Assembly (NCBI GenBank): GCA_001466705.2
Contig: LATX02000211.1
Span: forward strand, 1,054,001 to 1,118,000
Source of the DNA: Moniliophthora roreri
Taxonomy: Eukaryota; Basidiomycota; Agaricomycetes; Agaricales; Marasmiaceae
Direction: 5' to 3'
Length of the DNA: 64,000 nt
Below the pieces are notes generated by a model, which was given only the letters and a program-made list of their open reading frames with translations, did not search any database and was not told the origin of the DNA. Below, piece after piece: positions 1 to 10,753 of this stretch. How positions within the stretch are numbered: position 1 is the stretch's first letter; every line of letters begins with the position of its first letter. The translations under genes were made by a program, and so were the position numbers.

Positions 1-302
1 TACTGAGTCTTTTGGTAGGACTGTAGCTCTTGTGTTTTGTGCTTTGTGCACTGTGTTCTTGTGTGTGTGTTTGTGTGTTTGGATATAAACCCTTTTAAAA
101 CTCATATATACTCCTCCAGAGGTGAACACTTTGAAGTAGATTGCTTCAATAAGAGAGAATCAACCTAGCTAAGAGTTTTGTTGGCATTCTAAGTGCAGTA
201 ACTCTGATCATGTCGATCCACACTTGCACAACAACTTGAGGTAGAACTTTTGGAGGTTATCTTTTGGGTAGTTTTCCACTAATCTTATCTTAGACAAATT
301 AC
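1..302 (+). repeat. Partial LTR, right part of a long terminal repeat (family A)
   Basis: This stretch aligns in direct orientation with 12660-12962, sharing long blocks such as the CTTGTGTTT/CTTTGTGCACTGTG segment and the common end near TTATCTTAGACAAATTA. Its left part lies outside the window. Because the second copy is flanked by different DNA, the shared block is a dispersed repeat. The TG-rich centre, the AATAAA-like signal in the other copy and the position fit an LTR. It may be the 5' LTR of an element whose 3' LTR is at 12119-12962, or simply a solo LTR; the window does not decide this. Confidence 0.6.
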
Positions 303-862
303 TGAGCCTCTGCTAAGGACTGAAGACAAGGCTATGAGGTTCATTGAGAGGAACTGAAGTGAAGGAGAGAAACAAAGGGGAACAAAATGGAGTTGATTCG
401 ACTAAGGAATAAGGTGATTACAATGTTCTTAAATACTGTAGCTAGGATATCAAATATGAATGAAACAAGTATGAATGAAACAAGTATGAAACATGGTGAG
501 TACAAGTGAAATAGGCATTAGCGGAAAGTGTGCAGACAATGCAGATAAAGGAAGTAAGAAATATGAGACTTGCATACTTTGGATGTGGGACTATGGCGAA
601 ATAGAGCCCAGATCGTGACATCCTATTTGAATTTCTCTGATTATTGATCTCAGAACCACCTATTAGAGCCACCATTCAGGATCTTAAATGGAAGTTGCAA
701 TCTCAACACCTACCAACAGGTTGCTCCCTCTCTTCTGGCATGGACTACATATACTTTTAACACAGGAGGTCTACTCTTTGTGATGAATCACTGCTACTCC
801 TCTTGATGGTAGATGGATCTGTTGATCTCAGAATGAACTGTTGAATTCTTGGAGAGACTCTA
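303..862. other. Non-coding repeat-derived stretch
   Basis: No convincing coding region. It contains a short tandem repeat near 455-495 (units of about 15 bp around ATGAATGAAACAAGT) and otherwise AT-rich unique-looking sequence between the LTR fragment and the degenerate gene that follows. Confidence 0.4.
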
Positions 863-3420
863 TTGAAGAATTTCTTGAGTAACATCTTGAAATGGCTGCC
901 CATTCATTCTAATAATAAAGTGGAACAGTCAAATGCCACTAGGGACTTTCTAGAAAATACCTTGGAATGGCTACCTGTTCATCCTGATGATAGAGTGGAT
1001 TTGTCTGGCACTAGCAAGCATATGATGAATATTGATAGCTCTTCCTCAAATTCATCCTTGTCAGCTTCCTCATTGTCATTAGCTTTTGCGTTGTTCTCAG
1101 CTTCTGTGTCAGCTTCCTCATCATCTGAAAACAAGACTTTCAAAGGAAAAGGAAAGTGCTTGTACAAGCTTGAGTTAGATATGTCAGCTGTAAGTATTCA
1201 GCCTTCTAGACTTTATAGATCATAGACTGAATTGCAGCCAGGTTGTCTCTACAGATGAAGATGATGAAACTAGCAACATATCTCAGCTTTTTGGACCTCA
1301 ACAATGAAAGCATGCCAAATTGGTAATTGAGAGCAAAGATGAAGAAGATGAACTGGCATCAGTATTCTCTGTGAATGAGGTAGGCTTGCATTTACATTAT
1401 TGGCAGTAACCTAAAGTCTTATACAATCTCAAAGCATCTGTCATCTACTACATTGAAACTGAGACTGTGTGCTGTTGCATCTAGGCCTCAATTGTCTACT
1501 ATATACCACATCCAAGCAGTCATTCAAGGCTTGATTGAGAGCCTTTTCAAAGCCTTCATCATCTACTCTGTTGTCAAAGAGGTCTTCAAGAGGCCCATTA
1601 AAGGGTTTGTCAAACTGCCCTATCAATACCAAGCCATCATTCAATATGAAATATGCCAAGCTGTTGTTTAACCAAAAATCACTGCAATGCTCTTTGTGCC
1701 ATAAGCTATATTCCTCTCTTGCAAACGGTTGCAAGCACAATTATTCTAAAGGATTCTCTTATAGGCCCCATATCCCTCTTTTAGAGCAGCACCTCTGCAG
1801 TTCATGCTATAATCATGCATTAACACATTGTTTGTCCTTTGGAAGTTTTAATGAATGGTGGGATCTGATCCCTGGAAGGAGGTTCAACAATGAACATGGC
1901 TACATGAACCAGGATCTGCTAGAGACACTGGTTTTATTCACACTTCTCTACCACTTATGAGACTATAGCACAAAAGCTTCCCTATTGAGAGAACTCAACA
2001 AATGGGTTCTGTTCTGTTCAAAAGGCCATGATAGCTCAACCTTCATTATTGATCATATACATGATGATAAGTTCAAGGATTCTCAGAATTATGGCAAAAA
2101 GACCTTGATTCACAGCCTGGTGACTCAAAGGGAGAACATGTTGCTATTCATGTTCAACAAGGGAGACCAGTTATGGAAAGTGGAGCTAGTCTTGTCTTGG
2201 TTATTCAATAAGCCAGTATTTGATGACATGCCCAATGGGTGAGTGCCTGCAGCTGTGGCTGAAGCATACCAATACTTGTATTAGACTCTGGGACCTCATG
2301 AAAGGTCTAGAATGACCTTGCAAGAGCATTTCAGTCTTCACAATCTGGTAATAGTGAAAATGCAGGTGTATATCAACCTATTGCACAGACTTGTAGTACA
2401 TCACTTACTTACACCTTGTACTAGGAAAGGATGTTGATTCTATGCATCTACAGATATCTGATCCTTTGACTGGCAAACTAGCCCCAGTTCCTATTTGTAT
2501 TTGGAAAGATGGCCAGTGTACTACCAATTATGTACTGGACCATAATCACACTCTTGGTCACATTTGCAGTTTCACTAGAATTAGATCTAATTGAATATTG
2601 GGGCAATTGGAAGCAATGCTGGCATATGGCAATTTCAGATGCACCAGTCACCAAAGACAAAATGTGAGCCATGTTGGAGCATGTGTCTGACACAGCCATC
2701 AAGAAAGACACCAGGATTATCAGCAAATATGTTGTGGAGTGTCTAGCAGATTCAAACATTTGTTAATGGCTGGAACATTTGGAGTGCCCACCCACAAAGG
2801 ATATCAAGGATGTGGTTAGAAGAATCAAGGATGTTGTTAGGCCTAAAATACCTGGTAAGCCTTGAAAATAAACTATGTGGAGAAGTTGTGGGTGAATTTT
2901 TCAATTGTAACAGGTCTTATCAAATCCTTGAATGCCATCAAGCTCAATCAACAAGAATGGCAACAAATTTTATTTGAACAAGAGGAGTCCCACTATATAC
3001 ACAGGTTGATCCCACCTTATGCAGTCCCCAACAATGTCTCTCAAATAGAAGGAGACAGTGTAGATGCCATGCTTGATGATTTGCATGGAGCCTTAAGGGA
3101 CAAGCTGATAGTATCTTGTCATTATTGTGGGACTGAGGATTGGAACATAGGCTTTTGTGCAGATTCTGACACTCAAAATCCCAAGTTTTTCTGCTTCTGG
3201 TATGCATACTGTTGCATATGAGTGCTTATACTGATGCAATTTTAGTTGCATTGAGACCCAATGGATCAAATGTCATATTTGTGACCATATTGTCAATGAG
3301 GGCACAATGGGGGATCATGTAGTGGAGTTTCACAGGAAGGAGACCTTTAAAATCCTGGACAAGTGCCTTGGACATTTCATTTTATTTGTCAATGTGAAAC
3401 ATAGAGATTAAAGGTAATCA
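863..3420 (+). pseudogene. Degenerate Cys-rich gene of unknown function
   Basis: Protein-like plus-strand fragments follow one another over 2.5 kb but are broken by stops. The first fragment (863-1225) carries a diverged tandem duplication of about 28 residues (FLSNILKWLP then FLENTLEWLP) followed by a Ser-rich run. The middle (about 1660-1960) has a CSLC..C..CSSC cluster and continues in the next open stretch at 1985-2242 after one stop. A third part (2862-3420) has CHYCG and, after an apparent intron (about 3199-3245, GTATGC..TTTTAG), a C2H2-like finger CHICDH..H..H near 3270-3330. The intron suggests a host-type gene rather than a retroelement gene. I do not recognise the family. It lies between two LTR copies and next to a nested Gypsy insertion. 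Confidence 0.45.
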
Positions 3421-3684
3421 TGCAGGAGTGTAATAAGGATGTTGTCAGTTTACCCATACACTGATAGTATTACCACACATGTGCACAAGCCAATATCATG
3501 CCCATATGAGGTTTGTGATTGTATCATATATCTGTGTTCTAAGCTAAAGATTTTTTTTCAGAGATGTAATTCTACCTTTCATGGCCCATCATTTCTGTGA
3601 ACACATGCCTCATCCTCCTTTCTCTGCTCTTTATAGGACATAAATGATAATGAAATTGATTCTATGTTATGAACAAGGACTATG

Positions 3685-4057
3685 TGTTACGAACACGTCT
3701 TTTTCCTCGAACTTTGTACTATCATGTGATCATGTTTGTTCTTTTTCTTTCTACTATGTTCTGTCTGACTCTAAATGACTACAAAACGGCTCCAATGTAG
3801 TATTACTTAAACGTTCTATCAAGTTCTATAGCGTTCTAGTAGATACAAACGAGTAGATACATTGTACCTATTTAAGCACTCTGATACTGGGTCTAAGCTC
3901 CTCAGCTTGACCTGGTTAATCATAACTTGTGTCTAGTAATGAATGAACAGACTTCAGAACCTCAGAAGCCTCTGAGCGATCTCGAACTTGAACCTTGCCT
4001 TGACTTTACTTCACTAGTAAGGTTGAGTGTTGATGTTGCTGCGCAAGTAACGTAACA
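3685..4057 (+). repeat. 5' LTR of the Gypsy element
   Basis: 373 bp, TGTTACG..CGTAACA. It contains a TATA-like TATTTAAG at 3869-3876, about 30 bp before CTCAGCTTGACC at 3901-3912, which is therefore the likely start of the transcript (R region). It differs from the 3' LTR at roughly 16 positions, all transitions and all compatible with CpG decay. Confidence 0.93.
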
Positions 4058-4060
4058 TAA

Positions 4061-4071
4061 GGTCAAGCTGA
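4061..4071 (+). promoter_or_regulatory. Self-priming primer binding site
   Basis: GGTCAAGCTGA lies 3 nt after the 5' LTR and is the exact 11-nt reverse complement of TCAGCTTGACC at 3902-3912, the predicted 5' end of the element RNA. This is the arrangement known from Tf1 and sushi-type elements, in which the RNA 5' end folds back to prime reverse transcription instead of a tRNA. I see no tRNA 3'-end complement here. Confidence 0.75.
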
Positions 4072-4124
4072 TCTACGCCGACCCATCGGAGGTCTAGGCA
4101 TCATCAACCACAACTCCCCCAAGG

Positions 4125-5510
4125 TTGCTGCTGACTGCAGAGGAAGAACAGAACATCGACAAGGACATATCGATAACAGAACGGCTAGCCAGACTAGGGA
4201 TTAGCATCCCAGGGAACCCCGCATTGACTTTGCGTACAATTATAACCCACCACTACTGGCAGAGTGCAATCAGAGAACTGAGCAACTTGCTTGGGCCCGC
4301 AGAAATGACAGATACTGAAGAACAAGCAGTCACAAGGACCAAGAACAGCTCGATCCCAGAATCCATCGAAGAAGACTCGTGTACGAACATGAGCTCAGAA
4401 GACTCTGAAGGGAAGACAGAGAATTTACCAGACAGATCGACCAGCTTATCATTCTTCAGCACTTATGAAGAAGAGGAAACAATGTCTGAAGGTGGCAGCT
4501 CAACCCTGAAACAAGGACCAAAGGAAGAGAAGACCCAGACCCAGATGATGATAGAGATCTCAACTGCGGTCTTGGAAGAAATGGAGAAGAAGAAGAAGGA
4601 AAAGGGATCCAAAGTAGCAGCCCCAGACCCTTTTGAAGGAGATAGAAAGGATACAAAGAGATTCCTTATGGAAGTCGAAATTTATCTCTGCATGCACCCC
4701 ACTGATTATGACACAGATGAGAAAAAGTGTCTTTTCATGTTGTCCTATCTCTGAGGATGAGACACCCAATCCTGGAAGAGGATCTGGACGGAGAAGATTT
4801 TTAACTGTGAAAGCAAAGACCCCAAACTGACCTTCAACAATCTGAAAAAGGAGTTCAAGAAGCACTACTTGCCTGCTAACATACAGGCCGAAGCACAAAT
4901 TCGAATCAAAGATGACAGATAGAGCTGACAATTATGTCAACGAATTCTGAGTCATGGCTGACAAATCAGGATATGACGATCAGGCATTCATTCATATCTT
5001 CCGAAAAGGCCTACCAAACTCCCTCGCTGGGAAAATCCTGAATCAACCACAGGGAAGGCCTGCAGATCTGGAAGGATGGTACAAAGCCGCCATTCGATAT
5101 GATGAGCAGTACAAGTACTACGAAGCAATATAGAAGCCAAAAAGGTTCAGGGTCACAGACGACAAGAAGAAAAAGATCTCTATTAATTGAATGGGGACAC
5201 AATTGAATGACAAAGAACAAAGGAAGTATATAGCGGATGGCCGATGCTTCCGATGTGCGAAATTGGGACATATGGCCAGAGACTGCCCAACGAAACAAGG
5301 AGAAAAGAAGGAAGAAAAGAAGAAGCTCAGTCCCTGAGAAGCTTATGTAAAAATCCAAGCCATAGTACGGGAGCAACAAACGGAGCAACAAACTGAGCTG
5401 TTGGATATTATGGAAGCAGAGGGTTTTTAAAATGGTGGAAGAGGCCAACGCTCTCCCCGCCACCTCCAATTACTATCTCAAATGTTGTATTAGCTAAGCA
5501 GACTCGGAAT
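4125..5510 (+). pseudogene. gag: Gag polyprotein of the Gypsy element, broken
   Basis: Reads from the first ATG after the PBS. The N-terminal third is acidic and Ser-rich, then comes a Lys-rich helix and a capsid-like region (about 4600-5150). A CCHC knuckle follows at about 5245-5286 (CFRCAKLGHMARDC, spacing CX2CX4HX4C), which binds element RNA in packaging. The frame is cut by TGA at 4752-4754 and several later stops (near 4948, 5131, 5187, 5335), plus a one-base shift near 4910. Most stops restore to Arg or Gln codons by a single T-to-C change, so the loss looks like deamination, not random wear. Confidence 0.85.
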
Positions 5511-5513
5511 TCT

Positions 5514-8500
5514 ATGCATATCCCGCTGTCTTACAACAAAGAGATAGGAAAAGTCGGAACAAATGTGCTCCTAGATTCTGGAGCAGGAGGGCTCTTCATG
5601 AGCCTGGAAAAAGCCACAAAATTAGGGCTCAAACGAACAGAACTCCAACACAAAATCAAAGTTTTCAAGGTTGATGGGACCTCCAACAAAACGGCATGGA
5701 TTACACAATCAGTAACAGCAACATATGTCATAGGAACCAAGGAGATGACCGATACCTTTCTGATCTCAGGATTAGGAAAGGAAGAAGTCATCCTGGGACT
5801 CTCTTGGTTACAAAAGTACAATCCAGACATAGACTGGGTCACAGGATGAACCACCTTCCCACCCTGGCGATATGTGAAAATTCCATGAGTTCGTGGAATT
5901 TTGGACTTTGAATCACCGAAGGAACTCATTGAGAAAGTAGACATCAGAGCTAAGTTGTCCACTTTGCAACGGTTGGAACATGGTACTGAACGACACAACA
6001 AAGATGGTCAAGAAGCAATCTCTGCCTACCTTGCGGAATATCACGCACAATTTAAAGATAGAGTGGCAGAGCGATTTCTGATATCGCGACCATATGACCA
6101 TGTGATTGATCTCAAACCGGAATTCACACCCCGAGATTGCAAAGTCTATTCACTTACGGCACTGGAACAAACTGAGCTGGACAACTTCCTGAAGGAGAAC
6201 CTTCAAAAGGGATACATCAGAAAGTCGAAATCACCTATGGCCTCCCCCTTCTTCTTTGTAGGGAAAAAGGAAAAAGGGAAGCTAAGGCCCACCCAGGACT
6301 ATCGACGGTTGAATCACAAGACTGTAAAGAATGTGTACCCTCTCCCGCTCATCTCAGATCTCATTGACAAACTAAAGGACGCTACCATTTTTTCGAAACT
6401 AGATCTGTGAAATGGATACAACAATGTCCGCATCAAAGATGGGGATCAGTGGAAAGCCGCATTCAAGACCAATCGAGGGTTGTTTGAGCCAACAGTAATG
6501 TTTTTTGGGTTGATGAATTCTCCAGCCACCTTCCAGGCTTTCATGGACAATGTTCTACAAGACTTCATGGCAGAAGGATGGTGTCTAGTGTACATGGACA
6601 ACATTCTAATATATTCCAAAACCAAAGACAAACATCAGCTCAGGACCTGACGACTACTTCAATGATTGAAGGAGCACGACTTCTACCTTAAACCTCACAA
6701 ATGCCGATTCGACGTCCACGAAATAGACTTTTTGAGACTGATCATCCGACTGGGACATGTGTCTATGGATCCAGTAAAGTTGTCAGGAATCAGTGAATGG
6801 CCAACTCCGAAGACAGTCACGGGGGTTTGTAGCTTCACGGGATTCACCAACTTCTATCGAAAGTTCATCGGAAACTACTCGGCAATTGTGAAACCACTTT
6901 ATGACCTCACCAAAAAAGAGACTCCATTCAAATGGACGGCGACTTGCGAAGCAGCTTTTTGAACATTGAAGGGAAGATTCCAGAAGGAGCCAGTCTTACG
7001 GATGCTGGATCCAAACAAACCCTTTGTAATAGAAACGGACGCATTGAAATGGGCATCGGAAGGAGTACTATAGCAATTGGGACCAGACGGAGAACTACAT
7101 CCCTGCGGATATATCTCTCACGTATTCGATAGCACCGAACGAAACTACGAGATCTATGACAGAGAGCTATTCGCTATTATACAGGCGTTAGAGACGTGGA
7201 GGCATTACCTGATGGAGGGACCATACCTGGTGACCGTTCTTTGTGATCACAAGAACCTGACTTACTTCTGGACAGCACAGAAGCTGAACCAACAGCAAGC
7301 ACGGTGGAGCCTTATATTGTCGCTCTTCAATCTGAAGTTAGTACATGTCCTGGGAAGGGAAATGGTTCAATCAGACACTTTGTCTCAATGCGAAGATCAT
7401 ATCTTGAACAAGGACAATGACAACGAAGACATCGTATTGTTGCCTGAATGGCTTTTCATCAATGCAATCGATGTGGAATTACGAGATAAGTTAACGGAAC
7501 ATTTGGGGACTGATGATTTTCACAAAGCCACTTTAGAAGCGTTGACAACAACAGGACTACTTCCGATCAAATTAGCGTTATCCGACTGGGAGATTAATGA
7601 CAATCTGATATGCTACAAGGGCAGAACATATGTTCCTGATGATGTCATACTGCACCATGAAATTGTCAGGACAATACATGAAGGACAGCCGTTCAGACAC
7701 CCAGGCCAATTTGGGACCATGGACCTGGTTCAGAGGGACTACTGGTGGCCAGAAATGGCAAAATTCATCAAGAGCTTTGTGGACGGCTGTGCAGTATGTC
7801 AGCAGATGAAAATCAACATGCATCCTACAAAAGTCAGGTTGCAGCCCATCGAAGGAACCCCAAATGCAACACCGTTCCAGATCATTACCATAGACCTGGT
7901 AACGGACCTTCCTATTTCAGATGGTTTCGATACTATAATGGTCATGGTAGACCATTCATCTTCGAAGGGCACTATTTTCATTCCATGTACCAAGAAATTG
8001 GATGCGACACAAGCTGCGGAACTGTTACTATGTAACGTCTACAAGCGATATGGACTACTAGACAAGATTATATCGGACAGACCCGAGATTTGCTGCTATG
8101 GTCTTCCAGGGAACTACAAGATTACTAGGAGTAAAACACGCGATGAGTACCGCTTACCACCCTCAAAGTGATGGAGAATCTGAAAGAGTTAATCAGGAAA
8201 TGGAAATCTACCTTAGAATGTTCTGCTCGAAAGAACAGACCGAATGGAGCTCTTACCTTCATATGGTGGAGTTCACACACAATAATAGAACCCATTCAGT
8301 AACCAGGAACTCTCCATTCTTCATGATCATGGGGTACCACCCTAGGCCTCTGCCAACAGCCTTCAAGAAAACTTCCGTCCCATCAGTAGAAGAGCAATTG
8401 AACAAACTCCAAAGACTGAGGGGAGAAGTGGCGGCAATGATGGACATAGCAAGGCGGAAGATGATAGAACGGGGGAAGAGAGAGCTAGAACAGTTCAAAG

Positions 8501-8919
8501 AAGAACAGAAAGTATGGCTGGAAGGCAAGAACCTGGACTTCGGATACCTGAACAGAAAACTGTCACCGAAAAGAGAAGGGCCTTTCATCATCAAACAAGT
8601 CATGGGACTGGTAATGTACAAGCTAAAACTCCCAAAACAATAGAGGATTCACCCAGTTTTCCACGCTGGGCTATTAAGACCGTACAAAGAGACCGAGGCC
8701 CACAGACAGAACTTCATAGAACCACCCCCGGACATAGTAGAGGGACACGAGGAGTTCGAGGTGGAAGCAATCATTGGTCACAAGCCGCTGCGGAAGCCTA
8801 GACACTTCCTCATGTCATGGAAGGGCTTTGATTCCTCTCACAATGAATGGAAGACAAAAGAGGAACTAGAACACCCGATGGATGTGTATCTTGACTATAT
8901 AGTCAAGAACAGACTCTGA
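5514..8919 (+). pseudogene. pol: Pol polyprotein (PR-RT-RH-IN-chromodomain), broken
   Basis: Domains in order: aspartic protease with LLDSGAGG near 5570-5595; reverse transcriptase (5901-6700) with [11 protein letters not shown] and SPATFQAFMD; RNase H (about 7030-7300) with ETDA; integrase with an H..C2 zinc site near 7655-7810; and a DDE core ending in HPQSDGESERVN near 8158-8196. The chromodomain at 8752-8919 has FEVEAIIGH and SWKGFDSSHNEW. The first frame has seven in-frame stops (5847, 5886, 6408, 6648, 6663, 6960, 7071), a one-base shift near 8085 inside the integrase core and a last stop at 8641. The polymerase box reads YMDN (6591-6602) instead of YxDD. The element is enzymatically dead. 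Confidence 0.92.
8752..8919 (+). other. Chromodomain at the integrase C-terminus
   Basis: About 55 residues ending Pol. The pattern FEVEAII followed by RHFLMSWKGF and HNEWK matches the aromatic cage and beta strands of chromodomains. In chromoviruses this module steers integration towards methylated-histone chromatin. It lies in the same frame as the integrase tail, separated only by the TAG at 8641-8643. Confidence 0.85.
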
Positions 8920-8955
8920 TCAAAGACCCCAAAGAAATCCCCATCGAAAACAAAC

Positions 8956-10321
8956 ATGTCCAATGGAACTTCGTCCTCGTCTTCTTCCAGTACTGGTAGC
9001 TATCACGCTCACAGCATGCCCGTCCCTCCCTCTGGAACTGGTCCTCATTACACCGACGACATTACCTATACCAGACCCTTTCATCCCTCTCCCTTCGAGC
9101 TCCTTTTCCTGGTCAATACTGGAGGACACAACGACGCCCTTCAAAACGCATCTATGGGACAGCCCCACTTACAGTTCGCCATTGACAGTCTTATTCGTCT
9201 TCGGGCACAACATGCCTCCCTCAATGCAATCATTGAGGAGACAAATGTATATGCAGCTAATCTCACATTCAATGCAACAGCGAGTGGGCCCAGCCCCCTC
9301 TGAGTAGAGAGACCCATGACAGTACTGTTCTTTCCTGTTAATTCTGAACAGCTGGAATTTCAACTTCGTGTCCAACTTTCTGGACTAGGTCCCCTCCCCA
9401 GACATTTGCGATGCAAATCCAAATGATCCAACATTCATATGAGCAGCAGAGACATACCAAGCAAGGATTGGGGCAGCTGTGGAGCTTGCCCTTGATCAGA
9501 ACCAACTTTGTCCCCGTCGTACTGGAGCAGAGCCTGTTTTACCTAGGTAGGCTAGTCCCCCCACCTTGGTCCCCAAGCTTGAGCCCTCCTCCCCTCCTGA
9601 TTCCTCCTCCAGGCTTACCTATCCCTCAACAACCCCCAGTCATGATTCCTCCCCAATCTATGCCCAGTCCATCGGTGTCGCTACGGCATCTCCCTCTCCC
9701 CGAGCCTACATCAGCACCCGCTACCTTCAACCCCTTCGACGTTGACGATGAACCTCTTGCCCCCCCCCCTCAGTACCTTTCCTGGCAAGCGGAAAGTTCA
9801 ACCCCGCCTTTATTAGCATCCAAGACGCCGTCCGAGCCAACCCAGGAGTTCAGATCAATACAAGGGCATTTACCAACCCCCCAGCCCCTTATAACTACCT
9901 CGACAACATCAGCTTCAGTATGGGACAATGAGAATGTCTCTGAAACTATGGAAGAGGTTGAGAGGAGAGCGACAGTAGAAGAGGTCTACAAGTTTCTTTG
10001 TGCCCTGTGTGCAGGGTGGTGCACCATCACGCCTGAAACTGTCTGAGCTACTGTTGCAAGGAGTGCGGATTATTTGCACCTGGGCATATTCCTTGGCATT
10101 GTAGTCTCCGACGAAGGCTGGCTAGACTTCCTCAAGTGAACTATCCCGGGAGCACACAGCCTCCTAACTACAATCTCTACGGGGGTGACTACGACAACGA
10201 CCTCTACAGCGACGGAGAACAGTGAGGCCACAGCGAATGGTGGAGCAGACGACCTGGACGATTTAGTCCCGATTTTCGTTGGAATGCCAGAAGGAGAACC
10301 GAGAGAGGTAACACTTCCTGA
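8956..10321 (+). pseudogene. Third ORF of the Gypsy element with a Cys/His cluster, function unknown
   Basis: A protein can be read downstream of the chromodomain. It starts with a Ser-rich leader (8956), runs through a helical stretch near 9170-9250, then after a shift near 9300-9390 continues in another frame through a Pro/Ser-rich section. It reaches a Cys/His cluster at about 10001-10100 (CPVCRVVHHHA, then CCKECG and a final HC) and an Arg/Gly-rich tail ending in TGA at 10319-10321. The frame holds several TGA or TAG stops, again mostly CGA-type. A run of ten C (9760-9769) makes another frame open across 9411-10046, and its continuation is readable to 10364 across stops. I do not recognise the product; it is neither envelope-like (no membrane segment seen) nor a known Pol domain. 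Confidence 0.55.
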
Positions 10322-10360
10322 TGGTAGGGTGGTGATGGTGGTCAGAGTGGAATCTGCCAC

Positions 10361-10375
10361 ATAAAGAGAGGGTAG
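10361..10375 (+). other. Polypurine tract before the 3' LTR
   Basis: The purine-rich ATAAAGAGAGGGTAG directly precedes the 3' LTR at 10376, the place where plus-strand priming occurs in LTR retrotransposons. Confidence 0.7.
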
Positions 10376-10748
10376 TGTTACGAATGCGTCTTTTTCCTCA
10401 AACTTTGTACTATCATGTGATCACATTTGTTCTTTTTCTTTCTACTATGTTCTGTCTGACTCTAAATGACTACAAAACAGCTCCAATGTAGTATTACTTA
10501 AACGTTCTATCAAGTTCTATAGCATTCTAGTAGATACAAACGAGTAGATACATTGTACCTATTTAAGCACTCTGATACTGGGTCTAAGCTCCTCAGCTTG
10601 ACCTGGTTAATCATAACTTGTGTCTAGTAACGAACGAACAGACTTCAGAACCTCAGAAGCCTCTGAGTGATCTCAAACTTGAACCTTGCCTTGACTTTAC
10701 TTCGCTAGTAAGGTTGAGTGTTGACGTTGCTATGCAAGTAACATAACA
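10376..10748 (+). repeat. 3' LTR of the Gypsy element
   Basis: 373 bp, same length as the 5' LTR and alignable without gaps. It begins TGTTACGAATGCG, ends GCAAGTAACATAACA and is followed by the CTATG target duplication. Confidence 0.93.
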
Positions 10749-10753
10749 CTATG

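Larger units (their letters stand above)
3685..10748 (+). mobile_element. Complete, inactivated chromodomain Ty3/Gypsy retrotransposon
   Basis: The 7,064-bp element has two 373-bp LTRs, both starting TGTTACGAA and ending with the inverted complement (CGTAACA in the 5' copy, CATAACA in the 3' copy). It is bordered by the 5-bp direct repeat CTATG at 3680-3684 and 10749-10753, a textbook target-site duplication. Between the LTRs lie Gag with a CCHC knuckle, protease, reverse transcriptase, RNase H, integrase and a C-terminal chromodomain, the order that defines chromoviruses. A third ORF follows before a purine tract. Many stops and at least three frameshifts show that it cannot move by itself. 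Nearly all stops read as CGA-to-TGA or CAG-to-TAG changes. Confidence 0.95.

Noticed and set aside
1441..1740. Minus-strand 99-codon open frame within the decayed gene
   Set aside because: Its composition looks acceptable, but the plus-strand Cys-rich reading continues over several kilobases with consistent features, so this is likely a shadow.
10070..10360. Minus-strand 96-codon open frame at the end of the Gypsy element
   Set aside because: It is antisense to the third ORF and directly beside the polypurine tract; no motif.
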